The notes under the pieces are model-generated. The model was not told the origin of the DNA. It saw nothing but the letters and a program-made list of their open reading frames with translations, and searched no databases. A program made the translations under genes and the position numbers. This document shows, piece by piece, positions 16,674 to 27,037 of a DNA stretch of 64,000 nucleotides (position 1 is its first letter; each line of letters opens with the position of its first letter). Source of the stretch: Bisbaumannia pacifica (GTDB lineage Bacteria > Pseudomonadota > Gammaproteobacteria > Pseudomonadales > Halomonadaceae); the NCBI RefSeq assembly GCF_007989625.1, contig NZ_BJUK01000021.1, positions 1 through 64,000 of the forward strand, given 5' to 3'.

Positions 16674-17729
16674 ATGCGGCGGTGTCTTGGTTTTTGGCTG
16701 GCTTTTTGCCTGCCGGCGGGGGCCTGGGCCGATGTCATTATCGGTAGCTGGAATATTCGTCACCTGGGTTGGAACAACGACAAGGCGATGGCGGAGGTGG
16801 CCCATGTGGCCAGCCATTTCGACCTGCTGGCGGTGCAGGAGTTGATGGATCCCGCCGCCCTGGAGCGCCTGGAGGCTCGCCTCGAGGCGCTCTCCGGCGA
16901 GGCCTGGTCATCGATGGCCAGCCACGCCCTGGGGCACAGTAGCTATCGCGAGCACTATGGCTTCTTGTGGCGCGACAGCGAGGTGGCCTATGCCGATAGC
17001 GCCGTGGTCTTCACCGACCATGGCGACCGCTTCAGCCGAGAGCCCTACTCGGCGCGCTTCCGCGACCGGGACACCCGGGAGGTCTTTACCGCGGCCACCG
17101 TGCATGTGGTCTACGGCGATGGCGTGGCCGACCGCCTCCCGGAGATCGAGGCCCTGGCCGACTACTGGCGCTGGCTGGACGAGGTGAACCCGGGCACGCC
17201 GCGGCTGCTGATGGGCGACTTCAATCTGGCCCCCACGCATCCGGCCTGGGCGCCGCTGCGCGAGGCGGGGGTGCTGCCGGCCATCACCACGGGACGCACC
17301 ACCCTGGGGACCGCGCCGGGGGAGTACGCCAACCTCTACGACAACCTCTGGTATGACGCCGCGCATCCGAGTCCCGAGACGGCGGGCATCCTGCGCTTTA
17401 CCGAGCTGCTACCGCTGAGCCATGCGGCGGCCCGGGCGCGGGTCTCCGATCACCTGCCGGTCTATATGACCTGGAACGGCGGCGAGCTGGTCGCGCGGCC
17501 TCGGGAGGGCGGCGTGCACCTGGCGACGCGGGGCGCACCGGGGTGCATCGACCTCAATGCCAGCGATACCGAGCAGCTGGCGAGGCTGCCCCATGTGGGG
17601 GCGGCCCGGGCCGCGGCCATCGTCGATGGTCGTCCCTGGGGTGGCAGCGCCGAGCTGACGAGGATCTCCGGTATCGCCGGCGGGCGCCTGGCGGCGATCG
17701 AGGCCAGTGGCCTGCTGTGCGGTTCTTGA
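16674..17729 (+). CDS. Secreted endonuclease/exonuclease/phosphatase-family protein with C-terminal helix-hairpin-helix
   Basis: 351-aa exported protein with a signal peptide (MRRCLGFWLAFCLPAGAWA). The EEP domain carries GSWNIRHLGWNN, VQELMDP with the metal-binding Glu, LLMGDFNLAP and the terminal SDHLPVYM, all catalytic blocks of the DNase I-like fold. The last ~60 residues form a ComEA-type helix-hairpin-helix DNA-binding domain (CIDLNASDTEQLARLPHVG, then RISGIAGGRLAAIEASG). An extracellular or periplasmic nuclease role is inferred. The start is ATG 16674 behind GGAGGA; an upstream in-frame ATG at 16566 would destroy the signal peptide and is rejected. The stop lies 24 bp before a large Fur-like palindrome. 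Confidence 0.85.
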   Translation: MRRCLGFWLAFCLPAGAWADVIIGSWNIRHLGWNNDKAMAEVAHVASHFDLLAVQELMDPAALERLEARLEALSGEAWSSMASHALGHSSYREHYGFLWRDSEVAYADSAVVFTDHGDRFSREPYSARFRDRDTREVFTAATVHVVYGDGVADRLPEIEALADYWRWLDEVNPGTPRLLMGDFNLAPTHPAWAPLREAGVLPAITTGRTTLGTAPGEYANLYDNLWYDAAHPSPETAGILRFTELLPLSHAAARARVSDHLPVYMTWNGGELVARPREGGVHLATRGAPGCIDLNASDTEQLARLPHVGAARAAAIVDGRPWGGSAELTRISGIAGGRLAAIEASGLLCGS

Positions 17730-17753
17730 CGAGATACCAGGCGGCGCCTATTC

Positions 17754-17790
17754 TCACATTCAAATGATAATTGTTATCATTTGAATGTGA
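17754..17790. promoter_or_regulatory. 37-bp perfect palindrome with Fur-box core
   Basis: Two 17-bp arms (17754–17770 and 17774–17790) are perfect inverted copies around TTG. The centre AATGATAATTGTTATCATT resembles the Fur box; the 19-mer in the best register matches the consensus at 14/19. It lies just upstream of the Shine-Dalgarno sequence of the small gene at 17805, so iron-dependent control of that gene is likely. The same structure could also act as a 3' hairpin for the EEP nuclease transcript. Confidence 0.7.
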
Positions 17791-17804
17791 TCAAGGAGGT
17801 CGCC

Positions 17805-18044
17805 ATGACGTATCGCATCAATACCGGACTCCGGGGGGCCAACCCCACCCTGCAGATCTGCGATGCCAGCTCCGGCTCGGTGCGCCTGGCCTGGGAGTAC
17901 CCGCGGGAGGACGCGGGCCTCTCCACGGAGGACCGCGAGCTATTGGCGATGCGTCGGGAGGAGGCGATTCACGAGCTGTTCCGGCGCCTGTTCCTGTTGA
18001 CCACCGAGCAGTACCTGAAGGGCGAGCTCTCCGAGGGCCATTGA
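17805..18044 (+). CDS. Small protein of unknown function behind a Fur-like palindrome
   Basis: 79 aa, soluble, no signal peptide. It starts MTYRINTGLRGANPTLQICD and ends in a charged helical half (LLAMRREEAIHELFRRLFLLTTEQYL). The start ATG 17805 follows a strong SD AAGGAGG (17793–17799); an upstream in-frame ATG at 17781 lies inside the palindrome and has no SD. I do not recognise the family; it is not HemP by sequence. Position 14 bp after a Fur-like palindrome suggests iron-starvation expression, but no siderophore gene is adjacent. It converges with the C45 family gene, 20 bp away. Confidence 0.7.
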   Translation: MTYRINTGLRGANPTLQICDASSGSVRLAWEYPREDAGLSTEDRELLAMRREEAIHELFRRLFLLTTEQYLKGELSEGH

Positions 18045-18064
18045 TGGCCGTCGCTGGGCCTCGC

Positions 18065-19114
18065 CTAGCCTGCCGGGGCGAGGGCCAAGCGCTGGCTGGC
18101 CGTCTGGCAGGGCTTGCCGAGGCGTACCCAGAGCTCGCCGCGCCCCAGGTTCATGACCACGCCGAACAGGGTCTCCATGCGTTCCGCCGCCGGCTGCTGG
18201 GGGTCGGGGTGGCGGCACAGACCATAGGGAAAGCCCTGGTGGTCGCCGAGGATCTCGAACAGCGCCTCGCCATCCGCCGCCTCCGGGGGCGGCGAGAGTC
18301 GCTCGTCCAGGCGCGCCAGGCGGGGGCCGGAGTCGGGGCGCGGGTAGTCCCGCAGGCGCTGGCGCAAGGCGGGATCGCAGAGGTGGTTGGTGTGGGTCAC
18401 CACGCCGTCCCTGGGCATCAGGCGCCCCGCCGGGCCGGGGTTGACCTCCAGGCCCAGGGCATGGCCCCGGGCGTCGGCCACCAGGAAGTGCGCCGGCGAG
18501 GCGACCCCGGCCTCCTCCAGGTGAGCCAGGGCGGTAGCGAAGTCGCGCTCCTCCAGCCATCGGCGCAGGGCGAAGTGGATCGGCAGGCCCTCGCCGCAGG
18601 TCCGCGAGCGGATGGCATTGAGGCAGACGCCGAGGCCATGCGCGTTGAGGCCGATCTTGGCCACCATGCCCGCCTCGCCGAGGCTGAGCAGCGCCGGGGC
18701 CTCCTCGCCGCGGATCTCCAGGGCGACCACGGCGGCGCCCAGGTCGCCGCGCCAGTCCCAGTTCTGGGCCAGCCACTGCTGGCCGCCTTGCCACAGCGAG
18801 AAGGCCGAGCAGCCGTCGCCGGCGTGGGTCAGGGCGATCTCGCTGCGGCAGTTGAGCACCAGGATATCCTCCATCTCGACGCCGGCGCCCCGGGCGATGC
18901 CGTCCACCTCGTCGAGGATCGCCGGGAAGTGCGCCTCGATGGCCGGCAGCAGCGCCAGGGCGTCGCGGCGGGCCTGGCCCCAGTCCAGGCCGGCGAAGTC
19001 GTGGAAGAGCCGTGCATAGGCCTCGAGCCCGGCCTGGATGGTCGCGCCGTGGGCCTCGCCATGGCCGTGCCCCAGCGCCCGGCGGTCGCCGCTCAGTCGG
19101 GTGACGGCGAGCAT
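18065..19114 (-). CDS. C45-family autoproteolytic acyltransferase/hydrolase
   Basis: 349-aa Ntn-hydrolase of the isopenicillin N acyltransferase-like C45 peptidase family. These enzymes cut themselves before a cysteine that becomes the N-terminal nucleophile. The candidate is Gly101-Cys102 in HAGDGCSAFSLW. Other family blocks are the N-terminal GDRRALGHGHGEAHGATI, LNCRSEIALT, AQNWDWRGDLG and THTNHLCDP. The natural substrate is unknown. Immediately upstream, in the same frame, a TAG at 19117–19115 separates this ORF from a good signal peptide starting at 19192 (separate entry). The product here is therefore either cytoplasmic, made by reinitiation at ATG 19114, or the body of a secreted protein broken by a nonsense codon. 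Confidence 0.8.
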   Translation of the reverse strand: MLAVTRLSGDRRALGHGHGEAHGATIQAGLEAYARLFHDFAGLDWGQARRDALALLPAIEAHFPAILDEVDGIARGAGVEMEDILVLNCRSEIALTHAGDGCSAFSLWQGGQQWLAQNWDWRGDLGAAVVALEIRGEEAPALLSLGEAGMVAKIGLNAHGLGVCLNAIRSRTCGEGLPIHFALRRWLEERDFATALAHLEEAGVASPAHFLVADARGHALGLEVNPGPAGRLMPRDGVVTHTNHLCDPALRQRLRDYPRPDSGPRLARLDERLSPPPEAADGEALFEILGDHQGFPYGLCRHPDPQQPAAERMETLFGVVMNLGRGELWVRLGKPCQTASQRLALAPAG

Positions 19115-19192
19115 CTATAGCACCTCGCCGGCCAGCGCCAGGGGCGCGAGCAGGCTCAGGGCGAGGGCGGCGAGGGGGGCTCGGGAAGCCAT
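19115..19192 (-). pseudogene. In-frame signal-peptide ORF ending in TAG directly before the C45 gene
   Basis: 25 codons from ATG 19192, with a strong SD (AAGGAG, 7 bp upstream), encode a textbook signal peptide. It has MASRAP, then LAALALSLLAPLALA, then GEVL after a likely ALA cleavage site. The next codon is TAG, and the one after that is the ATG annotated as the start of the C45 protein, in the same frame. Either the secreted form is lost through an amber mutation (or a sequence error), or this is a coupled leader. I favour a recent nonsense codon. Confidence 0.55.
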
Positions 19193-19346
19193 GGGCGATC
19201 TCCTTGTCGGGGGCCGGCTTCAGTATAGAAGCCGCCAGGGGGAGACCGATGGCCGCCGCCAGCGTTGGTGACGGGCACTTGTCTTTTCCTCGGGGGGCTT
19301 CCAGAGTTAAGTCGTCACTCCTCAATCAGCAACAGCGAGAACAATC

Positions 19347-20552
19347 ATGAAGAAGGCTCTGTTAGCGATGGCCGTGGCGGCATCCGCCACGGCGCTGGCC
19401 GGCGCGGCCCAGGCCGAGGTCAAGGTGGGCTTCCTGGGAGGCTTCACCGGGGGGATCGAGAGTCTGACGCCGCCGATTCATGACGGCGCCCGCCTGGCGG
19501 TGGAGCAGGTCAATGCCCAGGGCGGCATCCTCGGCGGCGAGACCCTGGTGATGCCCACCGGCGACACCACCTGTAGCGATGCCTCGGCGGCCTCCAACGC
19601 GGCGGATCGCATGGTCAATTCCGAGCAGGTCACCGCCATCGTCGGCGCCCTGTGCACCGGGGCCACCGTGGCGGCGGCCAACAACGCCGGCATACCCGGT
19701 GGCGTGGTGATGGTCTCGCCGGCCTCCACCGCTCCGGCGGTCTCCGACCTGGACGACAACGACCTGGTGTTCCGCACCGTGCCCTCCGACGCCTTCCAGG
19801 GCGAGATGCTCGCCAAGCTGGTGTTGCAGAAGGGCATCGACGAGGTGGCGGTCACCTATGTGAACAACGACTACGGTCGCGGCCTGGCCGATGCCTTCAC
19901 CACCACCTTCGAGGCCGAGGGCGGCATGGTGGCGGCCAACCTGGCCCACGAGGACAACCGCGCCGACTACCGCTCCGAGCTGGGCTCGCTGTCGGCCTCC
20001 GGCACCCAGGCCCTGGTGGTGCTGGCCTATGCCGATACCTCCGGCCAGACCATCATGCGTCAGGCCTACGAGAGCGGCATGTTCACCCAGTACATCGGCG
20101 CCGACGGCATGGTGGGCGACAGCCTGGTGGAGGCGATCGGTGCCGATGTCCTCGAGGGGATGATCGCCACCCGCCCGGGCAGCCCGGATATTCCCGGTGC
20201 CGAGCTATTCGCGGAGATGGCCACCGAGGCGGGCATCGACCCCAGTGCGGTGTTCGCCGCCCAGGCCTACGATGCCGCCTTCCTGCTGGCCCTGGCCATC
20301 GAGCAGAACGGCAGCGCCGAGCGCGAGGGGCTCTCCGCGGCGTTGCGCAGCGTGTCCAGCGCCCCCGGCGAGGTGATCCTGCCCGGCGAGTGGGAGAAGG
20401 CGGTGGAACTGATCGCCGCCGGCGAGGAGATCAACTACGAGGGCGCCTCCGGCAGCCACGAGTTCGACGACAATGGCGACGTGCCCGGGGTGGTGGTCGA
20501 GATGACCGTGGAAGACGGCCGCTTCGTGACCAAGGACTTCCTCGACCTCTAG
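19347..20552 (+). CDS. Branched-chain amino acid-type ABC transporter substrate-binding protein
   Basis: Periplasmic binding protein of the LivK/HAAT type 1 fold, 401 aa. The signal peptide is MKKALLAMAVAASATALAG ending AQA, and the mature protein starts EVKVGFLGGFTGGIESL. Ligand-pocket features include CTGATVAAANNAGIPGGVVMVSPASTAP and FRTVPSDAFQGEMLAKLV. The transporter genes livM, livH, livF and livG lie just downstream on the opposite strand, converging on this gene, so this is most likely their binding protein. The true ligand may be a branched-chain amino acid or a related amide or urea compound. A strong terminator follows. Confidence 0.9.
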   Translation: MKKALLAMAVAASATALAGAAQAEVKVGFLGGFTGGIESLTPPIHDGARLAVEQVNAQGGILGGETLVMPTGDTTCSDASAASNAADRMVNSEQVTAIVGALCTGATVAAANNAGIPGGVVMVSPASTAPAVSDLDDNDLVFRTVPSDAFQGEMLAKLVLQKGIDEVAVTYVNNDYGRGLADAFTTTFEAEGGMVAANLAHEDNRADYRSELGSLSASGTQALVVLAYADTSGQTIMRQAYESGMFTQYIGADGMVGDSLVEAIGADVLEGMIATRPGSPDIPGAELFAEMATEAGIDPSAVFAAQAYDAAFLLALAIEQNGSAEREGLSAALRSVSSAPGEVILPGEWEKAVELIAAGEEINYEGASGSHEFDDNGDVPGVVVEMTVEDGRFVTKDFLDL

Positions 20553-20614
20553 ACGTCTTTGATCCCTAGAAGGACGGCCTGTCTCGATCGACGAGTTAGT
20601 GCCGCAGCGAAGCC

Positions 20615-20641
20615 AAGGCCCCGCATAAGCGGGGCCTTTTC
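20615..20641 (+). terminator. Rho-independent terminator after the binding-protein gene
   Basis: Stem AAGGCCCCGC / GCGGGGCCTT with loop ATAA, followed by TTTT on the plus strand. It lies between the convergent binding-protein gene and livM and may act on both transcripts. Confidence 0.85.
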
Positions 20642-20721
20642 GTTGGCGCTCGGCGCGCCGTTGACGACTTCGTGTTATCGGCCTGGCTTGAAAGCGCTGC
20701 CTGATTAACCCATTGCCACCG

Positions 20722-22014
20722 TTAGCCGTGGTGCTTGACCTTCTCCGGCAGCAGCCCCTTGGGGGCGAAGCGCAGCACCAGGGTGATCAGCAGGCCGATC
20801 ACCAGCACCCGGGCCTGCAGGGCGCGACTCTGCATGTCGGCGGGGTCGACCCAGCCCAGGCCCTCGCCGAGGCTGGAGGCCAGCTGCATCAGGTAGAGGG
20901 CCAGGGGCTCCGACATGATCCAGATCAGGTAGACCAGCACGGCGCCGATAATGGTGCCCAGGTTGTTGCCGGGGCCGCCGAGGATCACCATCACCAGCAC
21001 CAGGAAGGTGTGGTTGAGGGGCAGGTAGCCCTGGGGGTCGAAGATGCTGTTGAAGCTGGTCAGGGCGGCGCCGCCGATGCCCATCAGGATGCAGCCCAGC
21101 ACGAAGATCTGCAGGCGGCGGCGGTTGACGTCCTTGCCCATGGCCGCCGAGGAGATCTCGTTGTCGCGGATGGCGCGGATGGTGCGCCCCCAGGCGGCGT
21201 TGTAGGCGCGGTGCAGCAGGAAGAAGATCACGGCGATGATCAGCGCGGTGACCACCAGGTAGATCGAGCGCGCCATCACGAAGCCCAGCTCGCCGGGCCC
21301 GGGGGTGGGCCAGGGCAGCGGCGAGACGGTGGCGGTGCCGCGGGTCAGCCAGTCGGAGTTCTTGAGGAAGGCCTTGATGATCTCGGCGATGCCCAGGGTG
21401 GCGATGGCCAGGTAGTCGCTGCGCAGCCCCAGGCAGATATGGCCGATAAAGTAGCCCACGCCGCCGGCCAGGGCGCCGCCGACGACCCAGCCGACCCCGG
21501 TGGGCAGCCCCAGGCCGCCGATAAAGCCGACCCGGGACTCGATCTCGTCGGTGACCCCGCGTAGCAGGCTGATCACCACCAGGTAGAGCAACAGTGCCAG
21601 GACCACGGCGATCAGGGTGCGCAGCGTCTTCGGCACCCCCAGGCGATCGAGGCGGGTGGCGCCCCACACCAGGACGATGGCGGCCAGGGCATAGAGCAGT
21701 ACCCGCCCCAGCTCGAAGGGCAGCTCGCTGGCCCAGAAGGCCTCGTTGACCGGCACGCTGAAGGTCATGGCGCAGACCCCGCCCAGGGCGACGAAGCCCA
21801 TCACCCCGGCGTTGAACTGGCCGGCATAGCCCCACTGGATGGTCAGGCCCAGGGCCAGGATGGCGTAGCAGGCCGCCTCCACCAGCATGCGGGTGCTGTA
21901 GGCCCCGCCCATGATGGCGTAGACCGCCAGGATGGCCGCCGCCAGGGCGAGACACAACGATAGCTCGCGGAGCGGGAAGCGGCTCGGCTGCTCGGCAGTT
22001 GCAGGCTTGTTCAT
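20722..22014 (-). CDS. livM: Branched-chain amino acid ABC transporter permease LivM
   Basis: Inner-membrane permease, 430 aa with about ten hydrophobic segments. Family motifs include LALGLTIQWGYAGQFNAGVMGF, the cytoplasmic loop SDYLAIATLGIAEIIKAFL, and GRTIRAIRDNEISSAAMGKDVNRRRLQIFVLG, the EAA-like coupling segment. The start is ATG 22014, which overlaps the livH stop (ATGA). It is the last gene of the livG-livF-livH-livM operon. It is longer than many LivM proteins because of an insertion around residues 100–150. Confidence 0.93.
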   Translation of the reverse strand: MNKPATAEQPSRFPLRELSLCLALAAAILAVYAIMGGAYSTRMLVEAACYAILALGLTIQWGYAGQFNAGVMGFVALGGVCAMTFSVPVNEAFWASELPFELGRVLLYALAAIVLVWGATRLDRLGVPKTLRTLIAVVLALLLYLVVISLLRGVTDEIESRVGFIGGLGLPTGVGWVVGGALAGGVGYFIGHICLGLRSDYLAIATLGIAEIIKAFLKNSDWLTRGTATVSPLPWPTPGPGELGFVMARSIYLVVTALIIAVIFFLLHRAYNAAWGRTIRAIRDNEISSAAMGKDVNRRRLQIFVLGCILMGIGGAALTSFNSIFDPQGYLPLNHTFLVLVMVILGGPGNNLGTIIGAVLVYLIWIMSEPLALYLMQLASSLGEGLGWVDPADMQSRALQARVLVIGLLITLVLRFAPKGLLPEKVKHHG

Positions 22015-23018
22015 CAGATCACCTTCCCCTTGAAGATGCCGGTGGGGCGCCATACCAGGATGGCCACCAGGATGAAGAAGGGCACCACGATCTTGTACTC
22101 GGTGCCGACGAAGGCGAGGTTACGGGGCAGCTCCAGCCAGTCGGGGAAGTGCTGCTGGAGGGGCCGCAGCAGCACCGCCCAGTTGAACACCGCCAGGGTC
22201 TCGGCGAAGCCCACCACGAAGCCGCCGGCGATGGCCCCGTAGGGGTGGCCCACGCCGCCGACGATGGCCGCGGCGAAGATCGGCAGCAGCAGGAAGAAGC
22301 TGAGGTCCGGCTTGAAGGCCACGTCCAGCGACAGCAGGGTGCCGGCCACCGCCGCCAGGCCGCCGGCGATGATCCAGGTGATGGTGACGATGCGACTGGT
22401 GTTGATCCCCGAGGCCCGCGCCAGGTCGGGGTTGTCGGACATGGCGCGCATCGCCTTGCCGGTGCGGGTGCGATTGAGGAAGAGGTGCAGCCCGATCACC
22501 GCCGCCAGGGTGAGGATAAAGAGAATCACCTGGGGCTCGGTGACGATGATCGGCCGGGTGACCGACTCGAAGGGCAGCTCCAGGCGGAAGATCTCCTTGC
22601 GCTCGGCGATATACAGGCTCTGGGCCCGGGTGCCGGCGAACAGGCGGATCAGCCCCTGCAGGATCAGCGCGACCCCCAGGGAGCCGATCACCATGACGAT
22701 GGGTTTGACCCCGTGGGCCCGCAGCGGCTTGTAGAAGCCCTTGTCGATGCCCACCGCCAGCAGCGCGGTGAGTGCCATGGCCAGGGGCAGCATGACCACG
22801 GCGGTGGGCAGTCCCACGGCGCCACCGACCTCGGGGAAGGCGGTGGTCAGCACCAGCACCATCAGGGCGCCGAAGGTCATCATGTCGGCATGGGCGAAGT
22901 GGGCGAAGCGCATGATGCTGAAGATCAGCGTCACCCCCACCGCGCCGATGGCATAGATGGAGCCGGTGACGCTGCCGGCCACCACCACGTTATTGATAAA
23001 GAAGACCAGTTCGTTCAA
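22014..23018 (-). CDS. livH: Branched-chain amino acid ABC transporter permease LivH
   Basis: Inner-membrane permease, 334 aa. Typical LivH blocks are GSVTGSIYAIGAVGVTLIFSIMRFAHFAHADMMTFGA at the N-terminus, TGKAMRAMSDNPDLARASGIN (the loop contacting the ATPases) and VGGVGHPYGAIAGGFVVGFAETL near the C-terminus. It starts 14 bp after livF and overlaps livM by 4 bp, forming one operon on the minus strand. Confidence 0.93.
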   Translation of the reverse strand: MNELVFFINNVVVAGSVTGSIYAIGAVGVTLIFSIMRFAHFAHADMMTFGALMVLVLTTAFPEVGGAVGLPTAVVMLPLAMALTALLAVGIDKGFYKPLRAHGVKPIVMVIGSLGVALILQGLIRLFAGTRAQSLYIAERKEIFRLELPFESVTRPIIVTEPQVILFILTLAAVIGLHLFLNRTRTGKAMRAMSDNPDLARASGINTSRIVTITWIIAGGLAAVAGTLLSLDVAFKPDLSFFLLLPIFAAAIVGGVGHPYGAIAGGFVVGFAETLAVFNWAVLLRPLQQHFPDWLELPRNLAFVGTEYKIVVPFFILVAILVWRPTGIFKGKVI

Positions 23019-23032
23019 GGCGTTGTCTCCTC

Positions 23033-23737
23033 TCAGCCGCCCAGGAAGCTCTTCGCGACCTCGGGGTCGTTGAGCAGGTTGTCGCCGGTATCGGTGAAGC
23101 GGTTCTGGCCGGCGGCCAGCACGAAGCCCTTGTCGGCGATGGCCAGGGCCTGCTTGGCGTGTTGCTCGACCATCAGGATGCCGACCCCGGCGGCGTTGAT
23201 CTCCTGCACCCGGGCGAAGATCTCGTTCATGTAGAGGGGCGAGAGGCCGGCGGTGGGCTCGTCGAGCAGCAGCAGGCTGGGCTCGACCATCAGCGCCCGG
23301 CCCATGGCCACCATCTGGCGCTGGCCGCCGGAGAGCTCGCCGGCGGGCTGGCGGCGCTTGTCCTTGAGCGGTGGGAAGAAGTCGTAGACCCGCTCGAGCA
23401 TGGGGCGAAAGCGCTGGGGATGGATGTAGGCGCCCATCTCCAGGTTCTCCTCCACCGTCAGGCTGGGGAAGATGTTCTTCTCCTGGGGCACGAAGCCCAT
23501 GCCGCGGTGGACCAGGCGGTCCGGGGAGAGGTTGGTGATGGGCTCGCCGCGCAACAGGATCTCGCCCTGGTTGACCGCCAGCAGGCCGAAGATCGCCTTG
23601 AGCATGGTCGACTTGCCGGCGCCGTTGGGACCGACGATGACGCCGACCTCGTCCGCCTCGATGGCCATGCTGACGCCATTGAGGATATTCATGCCGCCGT
23701 AGCCACCGTGTACGTTGCGTGCTTCCAGTAGTGCCAT
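23033..23737 (-). CDS. livF: Branched-chain amino acid ABC transporter ATPase LivF
   Basis: Cytoplasmic ATPase, 234 aa, of the LivF type. It has Walker A VGPNGAGKSTMLKAIFG, FVPQEKNIFPSLTVEENLEMGA (Q-loop and following), the signature ELSGGQRQMVAMGRALM and Walker B LLLLDEPTAGLSP. It follows livG by 13 bp and precedes livH by 14 bp. Confidence 0.94.
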   Translation of the reverse strand: MALLEARNVHGGYGGMNILNGVSMAIEADEVGVIVGPNGAGKSTMLKAIFGLLAVNQGEILLRGEPITNLSPDRLVHRGMGFVPQEKNIFPSLTVEENLEMGAYIHPQRFRPMLERVYDFFPPLKDKRRQPAGELSGGQRQMVAMGRALMVEPSLLLLDEPTAGLSPLYMNEIFARVQEINAAGVGILMVEQHAKQALAIADKGFVLAAGQNRFTDTGDNLLNDPEVAKSFLGG

Positions 23738-23750
23738 GGGTGGTCTCCGA

Positions 23751-24518
23751 CTAGGGCTGGGCGCCGAAATAGGCGTCGATGACGGCGGGATCGTTCTGGA
23801 TCTCCTCGATGCTGCCCTGGACCATCACGCTGCCCTCGGCCAGCACGATCACCGGGTCGCAGAGGCGGGCGATCATGTCCATGTCGTGCTCGATGACCAG
23901 GAAGGTGTAGCCCAGCTCCCGGTTGAGGCGCTCGATATTGGTCACCAGGTCGCCCAGCAGGGTGCGATTGACCCCGGCGGCGATCTCGTCGAGGAGCACC
24001 ACCCGGGCATCCACCATCATGGTGCGGCCCAGCTCCAGCAGCTTCTTCTGGCCGCCGGAGAGGTTGCCGGCCAGCTCGTTGCGCACATGGCCGAGGCCCA
24101 CGAAGTCGATCACCTCCAGGGCCTTCTGGCGCACCTGGGCCTCCTCCTGGCGCACTCGGGCGGGTCGGAACCAGGCGCCGAACAGGCTCTCGCCGGCCTG
24201 GTTGGGCGGCACCATCATCAGGTTCTCCAGGGCGGTCAGTTGGGAGAACTCGTGGGCGATCTGGAAGGTGCGCAGCAGGCCCTTGTGGAAGAGCTCGTTG
24301 GCGGGGCGGTTGGTGATCTCCTCGCCGTCGAGGAAGACCTGGCCGGAGTCCAGGGGCAGGGCCCCGGCGATGATATTGAAGAGGGTCGACTTGCCGGCCC
24401 CATTGGGACCGATCAGGCCGGTAATCGAGCCCTGCTCCACGCGGATGGAGCAGTCATTGATGACCCTGAGGCCGCCGAACGCCTTGTTGACGTGGCGGAC
24501 GTCGATAATCGCGCTCAT
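23751..24518 (-). CDS. livG: Branched-chain amino acid ABC transporter ATPase LivG
   Basis: Cytoplasmic ATPase of 255 aa, first gene of the operon. The start is ATG 24518 (MSAIIDVRHVNKAFGGLRVI); the open frame runs further to 24722 but the extra residues are not family-like. It has Walker A IGPNGAGKSTLFNIIAG, the LivG-typical RTFQIAHEFSQLTALENLM, signature LSGGQKKLLELGRTMM, Walker B VVLLDEIAAGVN (Glu then Ile-Ala rather than Pro-Thr after the Asp) and an H-loop in VIEHDMDMI. Confidence 0.94.
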   Translation of the reverse strand: MSAIIDVRHVNKAFGGLRVINDCSIRVEQGSITGLIGPNGAGKSTLFNIIAGALPLDSGQVFLDGEEITNRPANELFHKGLLRTFQIAHEFSQLTALENLMMVPPNQAGESLFGAWFRPARVRQEEAQVRQKALEVIDFVGLGHVRNELAGNLSGGQKKLLELGRTMMVDARVVLLDEIAAGVNRTLLGDLVTNIERLNRELGYTFLVIEHDMDMIARLCDPVIVLAEGSVMVQGSIEEIQNDPAVIDAYFGAQP

Positions 24519-24678
24519 GCCCTGTCTCGTGGTTGTTGGTGTTATGGCAGAGTAACGCTGCGTGGTCTTACTTTGCGGCAGGGGGCAGCGCTTGACCAGA
24601 GGGGGAGCGTTAAACGGGCGTTGGGACACGCGCCTCGGCCGGGGCGCCTCCGACCAAGGTCGCGGTGTGCGCCGCTCC

Positions 24679-24984
24679 TCAGTCCGGCATCTCGTCGCGA
24701 GGTTCGAAGGCGCGCTTGTCATCGGGCAGGCGCACGGTATCGCCCAGGGCCAGCTTGCCGTGGCTCTTCTTGCGCTCGCCGCTGGCGGGATCGATCAGCG
24801 CCACCACCTCGCCGATGCTGGTGGCCTCCACGTGGGCCTCGACGCGGACCCGGACCACCAGGCCATCGAGACGTGCCGAGAGGATATCGCCGCTTGCCGG
24901 CTCGGCCCGGTGATTGGGGTCCTTGGCATAGTGGGCGAGGACGCTGTCGGCGCCCGGTTCGTCCCAGTCGACGTGCTTGTGCAT
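24679..24984 (-). CDS. Conserved hypothetical protein
   Basis: 101-aa soluble acidic protein, MHKHVDWDEPGADSVLAHYA..., ending EPRDEMPD. The middle (DILSARLDGLVVRVRVEAHVEA followed by SIGEVVALIDPAS) looks like small beta strands, but I recognise no domain. The start is preceded by AGGAGAAGCTCCC. It lies alone between the typA terminator and livG, 160 bp from livG. Codon use matches its neighbours, so it is probably a real gene; function unknown. Confidence 0.65.
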   Translation of the reverse strand: MHKHVDWDEPGADSVLAHYAKDPNHRAEPASGDILSARLDGLVVRVRVEAHVEATSIGEVVALIDPASGERKKSHGKLALGDTVRLPDDKRAFEPRDEMPD

Positions 24985-25046
24985 GGGAGCTTCTCCTGCG
25001 TGGTGTGTTTCAAGCGTAGCCGCTGCGTCGGCCAGGGCCAGAAACG

Positions 25047-25074
25047 ACGCAGCCCGCCGAGGGGCGGGCTGCGT
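25047..25074 (-). terminator. Terminator downstream of typA
   Basis: Perfect 12-bp stem ACGCAGCCCGCC / GGCGGGCTGCGT with loop GAGG. On the minus strand it is followed by CGTTTC, a short U-run. It lies 18 bp after the typA stop. Confidence 0.7.
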
Positions 25075-25091
25075 GGGCCGGGCGGAGCGGC

Positions 25092-26918
<1,827 letters not shown>

Positions 26919-27037
26919 GACGGGATCCTGCTGCGAAAATTGGGCCGCATTATAGTCTCCGGGCCGCGGCGGCTACCAGCACTGACACCGAGAAATCTGC
27001 GTGGAAGCGGTAGATCAAGGGCTTGGCGGCGCGGGAA

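Noticed and set aside
17940-19325. 461-codon minus-strand ORF overlapping the C45 gene in another frame
   Set aside because: The Arg/Pro/Gly-rich translation is a high-GC shadow; the C45 frame has family motifs.
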